Shown: positions 7,872 through 15,776 of the stretch, in pieces
Numbering within the stretch: the first letter of the stretch is position 1
Layout of the letters: every line of letters starts with the position of its first letter
Assembly: GCA_016934985.1 (NCBI GenBank)
Contig: JAFGRU010000011.1
Location: 1 to 34,569, forward strand
DNA: 34,569 bases
From: Deltaproteobacteria bacterium
GTDB taxonomy: Bacteria; Desulfobacterota; Desulfuromonadia; Desulfuromonadales; JAAYDE01
Direction: 5' to 3'
The notes under the pieces: model-generated
The model's input: only the letters and a program-made list of their open reading frames with translations
Told to the model about the DNA's origin: nothing
Database searches by the model: none
Translations under genes and position numbers: made by a program

Positions 7872-9191
7872 TCAGGGACCAACCTTTTCCAGGCGCGGCT
7901 TCACCCACACCGCCCAATCCTGGGCGCTGCTTTTTCCGGCTGCGACGCTCAGGATGATCCTGACTTTTTTGCCGGCATAAGACGAAAGGTCGGCATCCAG
8001 GGCAACGTATTGGTTCGGAGAGACTCTTTTGCGCACAACCGTCCGTTTCCGGCCATTCTCCTCAACCTGTACCCGGAAGGTTGCTCCGTCCGAAGCATTG
8101 GCTCCCTTGAGGAAAGCGGCGATAGCACGAAAATGAACCTTGCTGTCCAGGGTCATGGCAGGGTAACGGCCGACGATTATCCCGGATTGCACCCAGGTCG
8201 GGTGGGTCTGGAGGAGGAATTTGGCGGTATTGTTGGGAGCTATCCGGCCATTGGCCAGACAGCGGACAAAGCCTTTCCCGTCGTTGGGGCTGCCCGGAAA
8301 GCTTAACACCCCCTTGGAGCCGCTCCATTCAGCCTTAGCCGCCTGGCCATAAAAATCGTAACTTCCAACCTTGATCGCCTGCAAACCGGGAATGGCCGCC
8401 GTCGTCAAAGGTTGAGCCGAACTGGCCGGGGAAGAACTTGTCCCGGCAGCCGTGGCAGATGACGGCTGAACCGTCGCGGCAGCCTGGGCCGTACTTGAGG
8501 TCCCGACCTGGACTGGCCGGAGAACGGTCCCGGGAATAACAAAGGGGCGGGTCGCCACCTGCCCAGTGGAACCTGCCGCAGTTTCGCCCTCGGCCAGCTC
8601 GATGGCCCCATCGCCTTCCGCATAATCATAGTCTTCTGGGGTTTCCTCTTCCTCGCTGTCGCTCCAAATCTTGACCAGGTCATACCCCAGATTGCCGAAA
8701 GGCCGATCCTCGTGACCTTCGCGAACCAGGAAAAGTTCAACCTGATCGGACTCTATCTCACCACCGGAAACACCCCAGCCATCGCCGCTGCCGCTTTTGC
8801 GGATGGTCAGGCGCACCTTCCCTCGTTTCCCGCTGACGGGCGACAGAGTGGTTTCAAAGCCATCCAGGGGGAAGCCTCCCTCCAGAACCCGGCCATTGAC
8901 AGAAACGCCGTCCCGGCGCTTGATCTTCTCATAGGTGACGTCCAGAACCAGAGAATTACCACGCCGCTCAACCAGATCAACCTGGCCGATACGCCCCTCA
9001 TAGGTTCCCAGCCATTGGTCCATGGCCTCCTGCAGACCCGTCTGAGCCACGCTCCCCAGAGCATCCGTCAAACCTTTCAGAAAACCGCCCTGAGTGCCCT
9101 GCTGAGTGCTGTCGCCGGCCTCCTCGGCAAGCGCCGTCGTAGTACCAAAGACCAGAATTGCCGCAGCAAGCAATATTCGCCATCGTCTCAT
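7872..9191 (-). CDS. Exported protein F with C-terminal jelly-roll-like module, 439 aa
   Basis: This is the first gene of the operon, with GGAGGT five bases before ATG 9191. The signal peptide is RILLAAAILVFGTTTALA. It lacks the YYLP/LLWES blocks of its neighbours. Residues about 30-160 form a separate domain (GQVDLVERRGNSLVLDVTY, then a Gly-rich strand pair). Residues about 165-195 are strongly acidic, and about 205-275 are an Ala/Ser/Thr/Pro linker. Residues about 283-439 look like a carbohydrate-binding-type beta sandwich: LSFPGSPNDGKGFVRC, THPTWVQSGIIVGRYPAM, VHFRAIAAFLKG, DLSSYAGKKVRIIL and DWAVWVKPRL. The resemblance to NPCBM/CBM-like modules rests on this pattern only. Its place at the head of the operon suggests a role in surface or glycan attachment, which is inference. 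Confidence 0.88.
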   Translation of the reverse strand: MRRWRILLAAAILVFGTTTALAEEAGDSTQQGTQGGFLKGLTDALGSVAQTGLQEAMDQWLGTYEGRIGQVDLVERRGNSLVLDVTYEKIKRRDGVSVNGRVLEGGFPLDGFETTLSPVSGKRGKVRLTIRKSGSGDGWGVSGGEIESDQVELFLVREGHEDRPFGNLGYDLVKIWSDSEEEETPEDYDYAEGDGAIELAEGETAAGSTGQVATRPFVIPGTVLRPVQVGTSSTAQAAATVQPSSATAAGTSSSPASSAQPLTTAAIPGLQAIKVGSYDFYGQAAKAEWSGSKGVLSFPGSPNDGKGFVRCLANGRIAPNNTAKFLLQTHPTWVQSGIIVGRYPAMTLDSKVHFRAIAAFLKGANASDGATFRVQVEENGRKRTVVRKRVSPNQYVALDADLSSYAGKKVRIILSVAAGKSSAQDWAVWVKPRLEKVGP

Positions 9192-9592
9192 CCGTCACCT
9201 CCACGTTAAAAACGTTCAGCCTAATAAATTAATTAAAGAATTACCCGGCAGGCAAACGGTCGGCCCCGCCGGAAATCTGCTATTCAAACTCCTTCCAATA
9301 GCCCTTTTTTACTGATATACAATATACGGAAACTCCTTATTCATAACAGAAAATGCAATATGATGTTAGAGGATTTTTACATCCAAACCCGTTGTGACGG
9401 CAATATACGCAGAAAACGTGCCCAATACCTTTTCACAAAGCCGGGCTAAATCCCGGAATGGTTTCAGCTCACGGCAAAAGAGCCAATGAATTATTCAAAT
9501 TAAAATGATATCATTGGAACTAGAATGGCCGGGTTGAAAAAATAGTTACAAAAAAAATCGTTCTTTTTCCGACATCCAAAAAAGGAGTGAAA
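9192..9592. promoter_or_regulatory. Divergent intergenic region between exported operon and pepD
   Basis: About 400 A/T-rich bases separate divergent genes, so promoters for both sides must lie here. A GC hairpin (CCGGC-a-GGC 9245-9253 with GCC-cc-GCCGG 9263-9272) falls in the likely leader of the leftward operon. An inverted repeat lies nearer pepD and is listed separately. No convincing -35/-10 pair was found on either strand. No gene is visible. Confidence 0.5.
9483..9517. promoter_or_regulatory. Inverted repeat upstream of pepD
   Basis: CCAATGA (9483-9489) and TCATTGG (9511-9517) form a perfect 7-bp inverted repeat with a 21-base A/T-rich spacer, about 75 bases before the pepD start. A TAGAAT hexamer at 9521-9526 could be a -10 element next to it. 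The layout suits an operator, but no regulator is identified. Confidence 0.3.
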
Positions 9593-11059
9593 ATGAGCAG
9601 CCGCGACCTGCCGGATAACAGCAACGCTGTCCTGGACATTTTCTCCCGCATCAGCGCCGTTCCCCGCCCCTCGGGAAAGGAAAAGCAAATTGCTGCCTGG
9701 GTTATGGCACGTGCGCAAAAGAGCGGTTTTGATTCCGTCAGGGACAGCATCGGCAACGTCGTCGTCAGGGTGCCGGAATCGCCGGGCTATGAAGCATCAG
9801 GGCCGGTCATTCTCCAATCCCACCTCGACATGGTGTGCGAAAAAAACCCCGAATCAAATCACGATTTTTCTTCCGACCCAATCCGTCTCGTTGTTGAAGG
9901 CGACTGGCTTCAGGCCAACGGCACCACCTTGGGCGCCGACAACGGCATCGGCATGGCCATCGCCATAGCTCTGGCCGAGGACCGCTTCTTTCGGCACCCG
10001 GGTCTGGAACTGCTCTTTACCGTCGAAGAGGAGACCGGCCTCAGCGGGGCTCAAAACCTCGACGCAAAAATGCTGCAAGGACGTACCCTCATCAATATCG
10101 ATTCCGAGCAGGAGGGAACCTTTACCATTGGCTGCGCCGGAGGAGAAAACGGCCGCATAGACCTGCCCGTAAGCCGGGAAGATATCCCGGAATCTTACAC
10201 CATCCAACGTCTTGACGTTTCCGGTTTGCGCGGTGGGCATTCGGGAATGAATATCGGTGAGAAACGCGGCAATGCCAATAAAATTTTAGTCCGGATTCTT
10301 GGCAACCTTTTCAGCAGGGTGCCGCTTCAACTGATTTCCCTGGATGGAGGAACCCGCTCTAATGTCATTCCGCGAGACGCGGTGGCAATCCTTGCCCTGC
10401 AACCGGACAGCGAGGAGAAAGTCCGGTGCATCGTCGACACAGCAGCTGCCGAAGTGGCAAAAGAATATGCCCATGCGGAAAAAGGCCTCTCCATAACCCT
10501 GGCTCCCGGAGACCTTCCGGCCTCCATTGCCAGAGCTTTTTCTGCTGCGGATAGCCGCCGTTGCCTGCGTCTTCTGGATAACCTTCCTCACGGCGTACAT
10601 CAGTGGTCGACCGAACTTGAAGGCGCGGTGGAAACCTCCAACAACCTGGCCATCGTGCATACCGACGAGGAGGCTGTCCATATCCTCTGTTTTCAAAGAA
10701 GCAGCAAAATGACAGAGCTTCAGACTCTGACCTCTCATATCGGGGTGCTGGCGGCCCGCCACGGTGCCCGCTTTCACCGCAACGGTTTTTATCCGGGCTG
10801 GGAACCGCGCATGGACTCTCCTCTTCTGGCCCATTGCCAGGAGGTCTTCAAAAAAATCCACAAACGGGAAGCCAAGGTCACCCTGACCCACGGCGGTCTC
10901 GAATGCGGCATTCTGGGTAGCAAGCTGCCGAACCTCGATATGATTTCACTTGGTCCAACCATTGAAAATCCTCACTCCCCTCAAGAACGGGTCCATGTGC
11001 CGAGCATCCTCGGCGTCTACGATTTCCTCAAGGAGCTGCTGACTTCTTTCGCTTCCTGA
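9593..11059 (+). CDS. pepD: Aminoacyl-histidine dipeptidase (M20 family, PepD-like), 488 aa
   Basis: This is a cytosolic metallopeptidase that cleaves Xaa-His and other dipeptides. It carries the M20C metal and catalytic motifs in order: SHLDMV (His77 and Asp79), TLGADNGIGMA (bridging Asp116), TVEEETGLSGA (general-base Glu and metal-binding Glu near 145-147), INIDSEQEG (Asp170) and THGGLECGIL near the C-terminus (last metal His). GLRGGHSGMNIG belongs to the dimerisation/lid domain. The length matches E. coli PepD (about 485 aa). ATG 9593 has AAAGGAG five bases upstream; an in-frame GTG at 9587 overlaps that site and is rejected. It appears to be a single-gene unit with no operon partner. A housekeeping role in peptide turnover is expected. 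Confidence 0.95.
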   Translation: MSSRDLPDNSNAVLDIFSRISAVPRPSGKEKQIAAWVMARAQKSGFDSVRDSIGNVVVRVPESPGYEASGPVILQSHLDMVCEKNPESNHDFSSDPIRLVVEGDWLQANGTTLGADNGIGMAIAIALAEDRFFRHPGLELLFTVEEETGLSGAQNLDAKMLQGRTLINIDSEQEGTFTIGCAGGENGRIDLPVSREDIPESYTIQRLDVSGLRGGHSGMNIGEKRGNANKILVRILGNLFSRVPLQLISLDGGTRSNVIPRDAVAILALQPDSEEKVRCIVDTAAAEVAKEYAHAEKGLSITLAPGDLPASIARAFSAADSRRCLRLLDNLPHGVHQWSTELEGAVETSNNLAIVHTDEEAVHILCFQRSSKMTELQTLTSHIGVLAARHGARFHRNGFYPGWEPRMDSPLLAHCQEVFKKIHKREAKVTLTHGGLECGILGSKLPNLDMISLGPTIENPHSPQERVHVPSILGVYDFLKELLTSFAS

Positions 11060-11372
11060 GCGAAGCAAAGAATCTCTGCTATTGCCCTGTTTATTGGGCT
11101 AAGTACTTATTTTTAGGGGTTTGCTTTAAACCTCGGGAAAATGTTATGTTATAGCTTCTTACTTTCTGCAAAAACAAAAGCTCTTCAGCCCGGCTTGAGA
11201 TGGCGGGTGATTGACAGTTGCAGCAAAAGTTTTCAGGAATAATTCGGCCTGGCCAACCTTGTTACTTTACACTCCTTAAAAAAAGCAGATCCCATTGGGG
11301 CACTCGACTATCCGACGCAAATGGGAACCCCATTGACCTTTCCGCAGGTAGAAGGGAGAAAATCAGGACATC
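11060..11372. other. Intergenic region between pepD and photolyase-related gene
   Basis: No gene is seen in this stretch. A weak hairpin (GCCC 11084-11087 with GGGC 11096-11099), followed by a T-containing tract, could end pepD. TTGCTT (11121-11126) and TATGTT (11145-11150), 18 bases apart, are a possible promoter for the downstream gene. A second TTGACA at 11211-11216 has its only A/T-rich hexamer 21 bases away. Confidence 0.35.
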
Positions 11373-12866
11373 ATGGCGGAAGTTCATCTTATTTTGGGAA
11401 ATCAACTTTTCCCGGTCGAAAAGGCGACTGCACCCAAAGCGGCCGAGGTGTTCATGGCCGAAGACTGGGAATTGCTGCGCCGTTTCCACTATCATAAAAA
11501 ACGTCTGGTCCTCATGCTTTCCGCTATGCGTCATTTCCGGGAGGAACTCCGCCACAAAGGCTACGTCGTCCATTACCAGGAACTGAATGAGGGCCCCCCG
11601 GACAGCTCCTATCTCGATAGACTCAAAACCTTTCTTCTCAGCAGGAAGACCAAACGCCTTCATGCCTGGGAAATTGAAAACCGCGATCTGGAGCACAGTC
11701 TCCAGAACCTGTGTTTCGCTTTAAGGATAGAACTTCAGATCCACCCCACACCCATGTTCCTGACAACGAGGCCTGAGTTCCGAAGCTACCTTCGCAGCGT
11801 TCAGAATCCTTTTATGAAAAGCTTCTATGAACGGCAGAGGAAACGTCTCAACCTTTTAATGAACGATTACGGCCGTCCCCTCGGCGGCCACTACTCTTTC
11901 GACCCCGAAAACCGCAAGAAACTTCCGTCAGATATCGGCGTCCCGACCATTTCTGAGAGCCCGCCCGATGCCATAACCTCCAAAGTCATGCGCCTGGTGG
12001 AAGTCAACTTCCCCAGTAATCCAGGCCGAACCTCCGGCTTCTGGTTTCCCGTGACCAGAAACGAGGCCCTCTCCCGTCTAGAGGACTTTCTCGCGAAACG
12101 CCTGGCCGGCTTCGGCCCTTACGAGGACGCCATCAGCAGCTGCAACGATTTCGTTTTTCACTCGCTGCTTTCAACCTCCCTTAACATTGGCCTGCTGCTC
12201 CCCAAAGAGGTTTTAGACCGGGCCATCGAGGCCTATCAGGCGCAGGAAGATGTCCCCTTTTCCTCTATCGAAGGTTTCGTCCGCCAGATTGTCGGCTGGC
12301 GCGAATTTTTGCGGGGAATTTATCAACATTTCGGCAGGAATCAGGAAAAAAGCAATTTTTTCAATCATCATCGCTGCTTGGGAAAGGCCTGGCGGGAAGG
12401 GAAAACCGGGCTTCCCCCCTTAGACCATGTGCTGCACAAAACCTGGCGTCTCGGCTGGGCTCATCACACCGAACGTCTCATGATTCTCGGCAACCTGATG
12501 GTCCTCTGCGAAATCCATCCCCGGGAAGCCTACCGCTGGTTCATGGAAATGTTTGTCGACTCCTCGGAATGGGTCATGGGGCCTAATGTCTATGGTATGG
12601 CTATTTTCAGCGATGGAGGTCTGTTTGCCACCAAGCCCTATATCTGCGCATCAAATTACCTGCTGCGCATGAGCGATTTCAGAAAGGGGCCATGGTGCGA
12701 TGTGATGGATGGGCTTTTCTGGCGTTTCGTCGACCGCAACCGCAAGGTCTTCGAAAACAACCCGCGCATGCGAACGGTGGTCCGGACTTTGGACAACATG
12801 CCCAACGGCCGCATGGAGAGAATTTTCCCGCCGGCGGAAAGGTTTCTGGAGCGCATCACCCGCTAG
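11373..12866 (+). CDS. Photolyase/cryptochrome-related flavoprotein (PhrB-like, lacking Fe-S cysteines), 497 aa
   Basis: It belongs to the photolyase-related group that includes PhrB (6-4) photolyases. The N-terminal nucleotide-binding fold begins VHLILGNQLFP, and LVLMLSAMRHFREELR belongs to the same domain. The FAD-binding helical domain has SSIEGFVRQIVGWREFLRG (about 298-315), WAHHTERLMILGN (362-374), SSEWVMGPNVYGMAIFSDGG and a TKPYICASNYLLRMSDF stretch. In PhrB-type enzymes four cysteines bind a 4Fe-4S cluster. Here the YCxxC position reads SDFRKG (434-439), the cysteine before the HH motif reads PPLDHV (348-353), and only Cys442 remains at a plausible ligand position. DNA repair by light is likely but not proven by sequence. 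A weak AGGA lies four bases before ATG. Confidence 0.9.
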   Translation: MAEVHLILGNQLFPVEKATAPKAAEVFMAEDWELLRRFHYHKKRLVLMLSAMRHFREELRHKGYVVHYQELNEGPPDSSYLDRLKTFLLSRKTKRLHAWEIENRDLEHSLQNLCFALRIELQIHPTPMFLTTRPEFRSYLRSVQNPFMKSFYERQRKRLNLLMNDYGRPLGGHYSFDPENRKKLPSDIGVPTISESPPDAITSKVMRLVEVNFPSNPGRTSGFWFPVTRNEALSRLEDFLAKRLAGFGPYEDAISSCNDFVFHSLLSTSLNIGLLLPKEVLDRAIEAYQAQEDVPFSSIEGFVRQIVGWREFLRGIYQHFGRNQEKSNFFNHHRCLGKAWREGKTGLPPLDHVLHKTWRLGWAHHTERLMILGNLMVLCEIHPREAYRWFMEMFVDSSEWVMGPNVYGMAIFSDGGLFATKPYICASNYLLRMSDFRKGPWCDVMDGLFWRFVDRNRKVFENNPRMRTVVRTLDNMPNGRMERIFPPAERFLERITR

Positions 12867-12890
12867 CAGAATTACCCGGCCTTTCAACCG

Positions 12891-13724
12891 TCATTTCCCG
12901 CCCCCCGCCTCTTCAATGGCGCGGGTCACGCCGATAACGAGACTGGTTGTGATCTTGCTGCGCTCCACCAGACCAACGTATTTGCCTTTTTCATCCACAA
13001 CCGGCAGGAACCCGGTATCCAGCCGATCCATGGCTTCCAGGCAGGTCAACTGATCGGTTCCCAGCTTGACGGCGTCCTCACCGGAGATGAAGCCCGGCAG
13101 TTTTTTCAATGCATTTTTTGCTGACACATTGCCGCTGTTCAGATTATCCGAAAACTGTTTATATCCCCTGTCACCCTGGTCCTGGAGGTTCGCCTGAAAA
13201 GGGGGGAAATCATACATCCCGAACAGGGTGTGGTCGCGATCATAAATCAAAACGTACTTGAGAAACCCCTTCCCACCTAGAGTTTCAAAATATTTTTCAA
13301 TAGCCGGCCCCCAGTAATTCCCCAGTCCCAACATAAACTCGAGGGCCTCGGTCTTTTTCTTGATGAGGTCCGGAATGCCTTCCACTCCCGTTTTCTGGGC
13401 CATTTCAATATTTTGCATAATCTCGTTTACCAGGGCTCCGGGCTTTTGCAATTCCTGATAGGTGATGGGCTTTGCCGCAGCTTTTTGGATAGCTTCCTTA
13501 AGTTCAATCTCCACCCCGGCCACATTGAATTTGGTAATCTTGCCGGTCCCGAACAACCAGAGGACCACCGGGATCAGGACCAGGATGAGATCCACCGTCC
13601 GGATCTCGTATTTGCCTCCGGTCCTGGCCCTGACAATCAGGGAAATGACCAGCAGCACCAAGCCGACGCCAAGAAGCAAGCCGAAAAAAAGCAGGTCCAT
13701 GTTTTCAAAAACGGTACTGTCCAT
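12891..13724 (-). CDS. Membrane-anchored protein with C-terminal CBS-like segment, 277 aa
   Basis: Two predicted membrane helices lie near the N-terminus (about 11-31 and 43-59), joined by a short basic loop. A cytoplasmic part follows, with a helical region (IQKAAAKPITYQELQKPGALVNEI) and a central domain containing YFETLGGKGFLKYVLIYDRDHTLFGMYDFPPF. Residues about 215-270 resemble one CBS motif: a CLEAMDRLDTGFLPVVDEKGKYVGLVERSKIT stretch broken by no gaps. CBS domains normally come in pairs, so a single copy suggests dimerisation or a degenerate partner in the central domain. GGAGG lies eight bases before ATG 13724. The gene converges on the photolyase-related gene with 24 bases between stops. 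Ligand sensing at the membrane is a guess from the CBS similarity; function unknown. Confidence 0.85.
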   Translation of the reverse strand: MDSTVFENMDLLFFGLLLGVGLVLLVISLIVRARTGGKYEIRTVDLILVLIPVVLWLFGTGKITKFNVAGVEIELKEAIQKAAAKPITYQELQKPGALVNEIMQNIEMAQKTGVEGIPDLIKKKTEALEFMLGLGNYWGPAIEKYFETLGGKGFLKYVLIYDRDHTLFGMYDFPPFQANLQDQGDRGYKQFSDNLNSGNVSAKNALKKLPGFISGEDAVKLGTDQLTCLEAMDRLDTGFLPVVDEKGKYVGLVERSKITTSLVIGVTRAIEEAGGGK

Positions 13725-14024
13725 TATTTCCCTCCTGAAGACATCATCTGCACATCCATATATGCGGCAAACCGGGTTCTGTCCGAGAAATTCAGCCTGG
13801 GTCCGTCCTTACATTTAAATTAAATGCAAATTTAATTGAAAAACAAGGTCTGTGGTAGCTTTTGGCCCCATAGTTCACAGCTGGCTTTGCCATTTTTCGG
13901 GCAAAAAACAGCACCGGCAGATAAAAGATTGCAACGTTATTAAGATGTCGGGTGAAGTGTTCGGAAAGGTAATTTAAAAGAAGCCTGTCAATACTCTGAG
14001 GGTCGTTTTATGCGCGAGCCCAAA
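13725..14024. other. Intergenic region upstream of CBS-like gene
   Basis: Exactly 300 bases lie between two leftward genes. It contains the overlapping A/T palindromes at 13812-13837 and a TTTGCC...GGCAAA hairpin around 13890 with no useful T-run. No gene is visible. Confidence 0.4.
13812..13837. promoter_or_regulatory. Overlapping A/T palindromes, probable operator
   Basis: CATTTAA-a-TTAAATG (13812-13826) is a perfect palindrome. It overlaps a second one, AATTAAAT-gcaa-ATTTAATT (13818-13837). They lie about 90-110 bases before the leftward CBS-like gene, a normal distance for a promoter/operator. Such nested A/T dyads are typical of repressor or nucleoid-protein sites; no specific regulator is implied. 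Confidence 0.4.
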
Positions 14025-14927
14025 TCAACTATCAAAGGGATTAAACCATAACTCTTTGCGGCTGACGGGGGCCGTTTCGGGAAGCAGCGGGTTTTTGATT
14101 TTAAAAAGTTTGCGATTTTTCAGGTTGGCTTTTTGAATTGTATGCTGATGATATTTTTTGAAAATCTCATCAAATGAACCATCCTGGATCATTATGTTCA
14201 GTCCGGCCTCAATTCTTTCGGCCAGTTTGGGAAACTTTCTGGAAACAAAAAAATACTTGGGCCAGGGATAAAAAAGGAGGAGCTTTTCTTCCACAAAAAG
14301 GTTCGGAAGTTCTTCGTGACGTGCCTCATACTCGGTAAGGGCTTCATAGGCGCCGCGGGAAAAATAATCATAACGGCCGCTGTTTATCAACTTAAACATA
14401 TTCTCATAACTTGATATGGGCATGACATAAAATCCCATTTGCCGGAATATTTTTATGTCGTTCCAGTCGCGGCCCTGTATCAGACTGAGCTGTTTAAGTT
14501 CTTCAATATTCTGGATAGCGGCAAACTTGTTTTTGTTATTTTTGTTTATTAAAAAAATCCGGTATCCGAGAAGGCCCTTGCGGATAGGAATCCTTATGGG
14601 AATCAGCTCATCTTCAAGTTCTTTTGTGACCGAAGACCAAATCACATTTACCCATTTTCCTTCTTTAACTTGATTCCGATAACGTTCCTCTTTCATGGAA
14701 AGTTCGGATGGCTTACAAACAAAAGGACCATATTGCTCTAAAGTTTTCTGCAAGGCGGTTTCCAGAAGCTCTACAGCATCGAGATCCCTGGTATCTTTGT
14801 TCGACTGAAATCTGGGATAAATGACAGTCGCAATTTCTTCGGCATTTGTTAAGAAAGGGGTTACAGTAACAGATGAAAAAACAAACACTGATAGAATTAG
14901 AAGTTTTTTGATTTTTTGGTATTTCAT
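14025..14927 (-). CDS. Periplasmic solute-binding-like protein (family 3 type), 300 aa
   Basis: A signal peptide (LLILSVFVFSSVTVTPFLTNA) is followed by a periplasmic-binding-protein fold of the amino-acid-binding (PBPb) type: IRIPIRKGLLGYRIFLIN, NIEELKQLSLIQGRDWND, MFKLINSGRYDYFSRG and LAERIEAGLNIMIQDGSFDEIFKKY, the usual C-terminal helix motif. No ABC permease or ATPase is encoded nearby, so this is either an orphan receptor or a protein that has taken on a sensory role. The sequence is more AT-rich than the flanking genes. It lies 39 bases downstream of the SpoIIAA-like gene on the same strand and may be co-transcribed. The ligand cannot be predicted. Confidence 0.85.
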   Translation of the reverse strand: MKYQKIKKLLILSVFVFSSVTVTPFLTNAEEIATVIYPRFQSNKDTRDLDAVELLETALQKTLEQYGPFVCKPSELSMKEERYRNQVKEGKWVNVIWSSVTKELEDELIPIRIPIRKGLLGYRIFLINKNNKNKFAAIQNIEELKQLSLIQGRDWNDIKIFRQMGFYVMPISSYENMFKLINSGRYDYFSRGAYEALTEYEARHEELPNLFVEEKLLLFYPWPKYFFVSRKFPKLAERIEAGLNIMIQDGSFDEIFKKYHQHTIQKANLKNRKLFKIKNPLLPETAPVSRKELWFNPFDS

Positions 14928-14966
14928 TTTATTTAGCCCCTTTTTCGCGCTACCCCTTGGCAGCTA

Positions 14967-15338
14967 TCATCCGGTTAACCATGCCAGGGCTTCATCTCTG
15001 GATTTAAATACCATTACTGATACTTCCCATTCATTTTCCACAAATGTTTGCCACATTCTGCCCAGACCATACTCCAGGTCACGAGAAAAAAGAAGCGCGC
15101 ACTTTGACTTCCCGAGCTTGACACTATATTCAGCACTGAACTCCGCAATATCCCTCGTTTCATCAGTAGTCAGATGCTTGGAGTTGAGTTCTGTTTGATT
15201 CACCAGACATGACGTTCCCGGTTGCCACTTCCCATGCGCAACCAAAGTTTCAAAAACATCCCTATACTTTTCAGGTTCAGTTTCACCTAAAATTTCAACC
15301 TCAAAGAAACCATCACGGTATTGGACATTAAATTCCAA
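14967..15338 (-). CDS. SpoIIAA-like (STAS-fold) protein, 123 aa, TTG start
   Basis: The protein matches the SpoIIAA-like family (PF11964 type) by pattern: an N-terminal strand pair (YRDGFFEVEILGE), a central strand (TSCLVNQTELNSK), KCALLFSRDLEYGLGRMWQTF and the hallmark end VMVFKSRDEALAWL. A perfect AGGAGG lies five bases before TTG 15338. Upstream in-frame ATG codons have no ribosome site and add a segment without family similarity, so TTG is chosen; translation from it gives M-EFNVQYRDG. The family is cytosolic and mostly uncharacterised. STAS-type folds often act in partner switching, but no anti-sigma partner is nearby. It may form a two-gene unit with the downstream solute-binding-like gene. 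Confidence 0.82.
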   Translation of the reverse strand: MEFNVQYRDGFFEVEILGETEPEKYRDVFETLVAHGKWQPGTSCLVNQTELNSKHLTTDETRDIAEFSAEYSVKLGKSKCALLFSRDLEYGLGRMWQTFVENEWEVSVMVFKSRDEALAWLTG

Positions 15339-15776
15339 CGCTTCCTCCTGGCTAACACAGCTAATTATGGCATCAGTCCGGCACATTTGACAAGCCAGCC
15401 AAGCTGGGAAATGCGTCGACCTGGGCACCTGTCTCCCTTTTCAAACCCCCTCAGCAAATCATTAAAAACCATGCAATGGTTGTACCCTGGCATTGCACCA
15501 AAACAAAAAACCGGGGTTGCCTCCGGCTTAGCTTTTCTTCCTTGGAAAGGTGAAAATATCAAAGACGGCCCATTAGCTCTAACCGACCCTTGACCTCCAG
15601 GCCAGCTTCAACAGTTCATAATACCACCAAATTTATTAACGATTAAGCTGCGCCCAGCTTCTTCCCGGCGAATAATCAGTGAATTTCCCAGCTTCCCCGG
15701 AAAGCTAACTCGGAAATTCTCGAACCCTCAAAAGGGGGGACGCCTCCTTTAATCTATTACTTTTATTGTTAAAGTT
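15339..15776. other. Degraded region with an orphan terminator
   Basis: No intact gene is seen in 438 bases. A minus-strand terminator-like hairpin (CCGG 15511-15514 with CCGG 15523-15526, followed leftward by a T6-G-T4 run at about 15501-15510) has no leftward gene ending before it. Together with the truncated kinase to the right, it suggests that a gene was deleted here. Confidence 0.4.

Noticed and set aside
11040..11070. TTCGCT...AGCGAA dyad at the pepD stop
   Set aside because: It is short and overlaps coding sequence, with no T-run; probably chance.
15690..15745. tRNA-like T-arm (GGTTCGAG) on the minus strand
   Set aside because: The flanking bases do not form a T-stem or acceptor stem.
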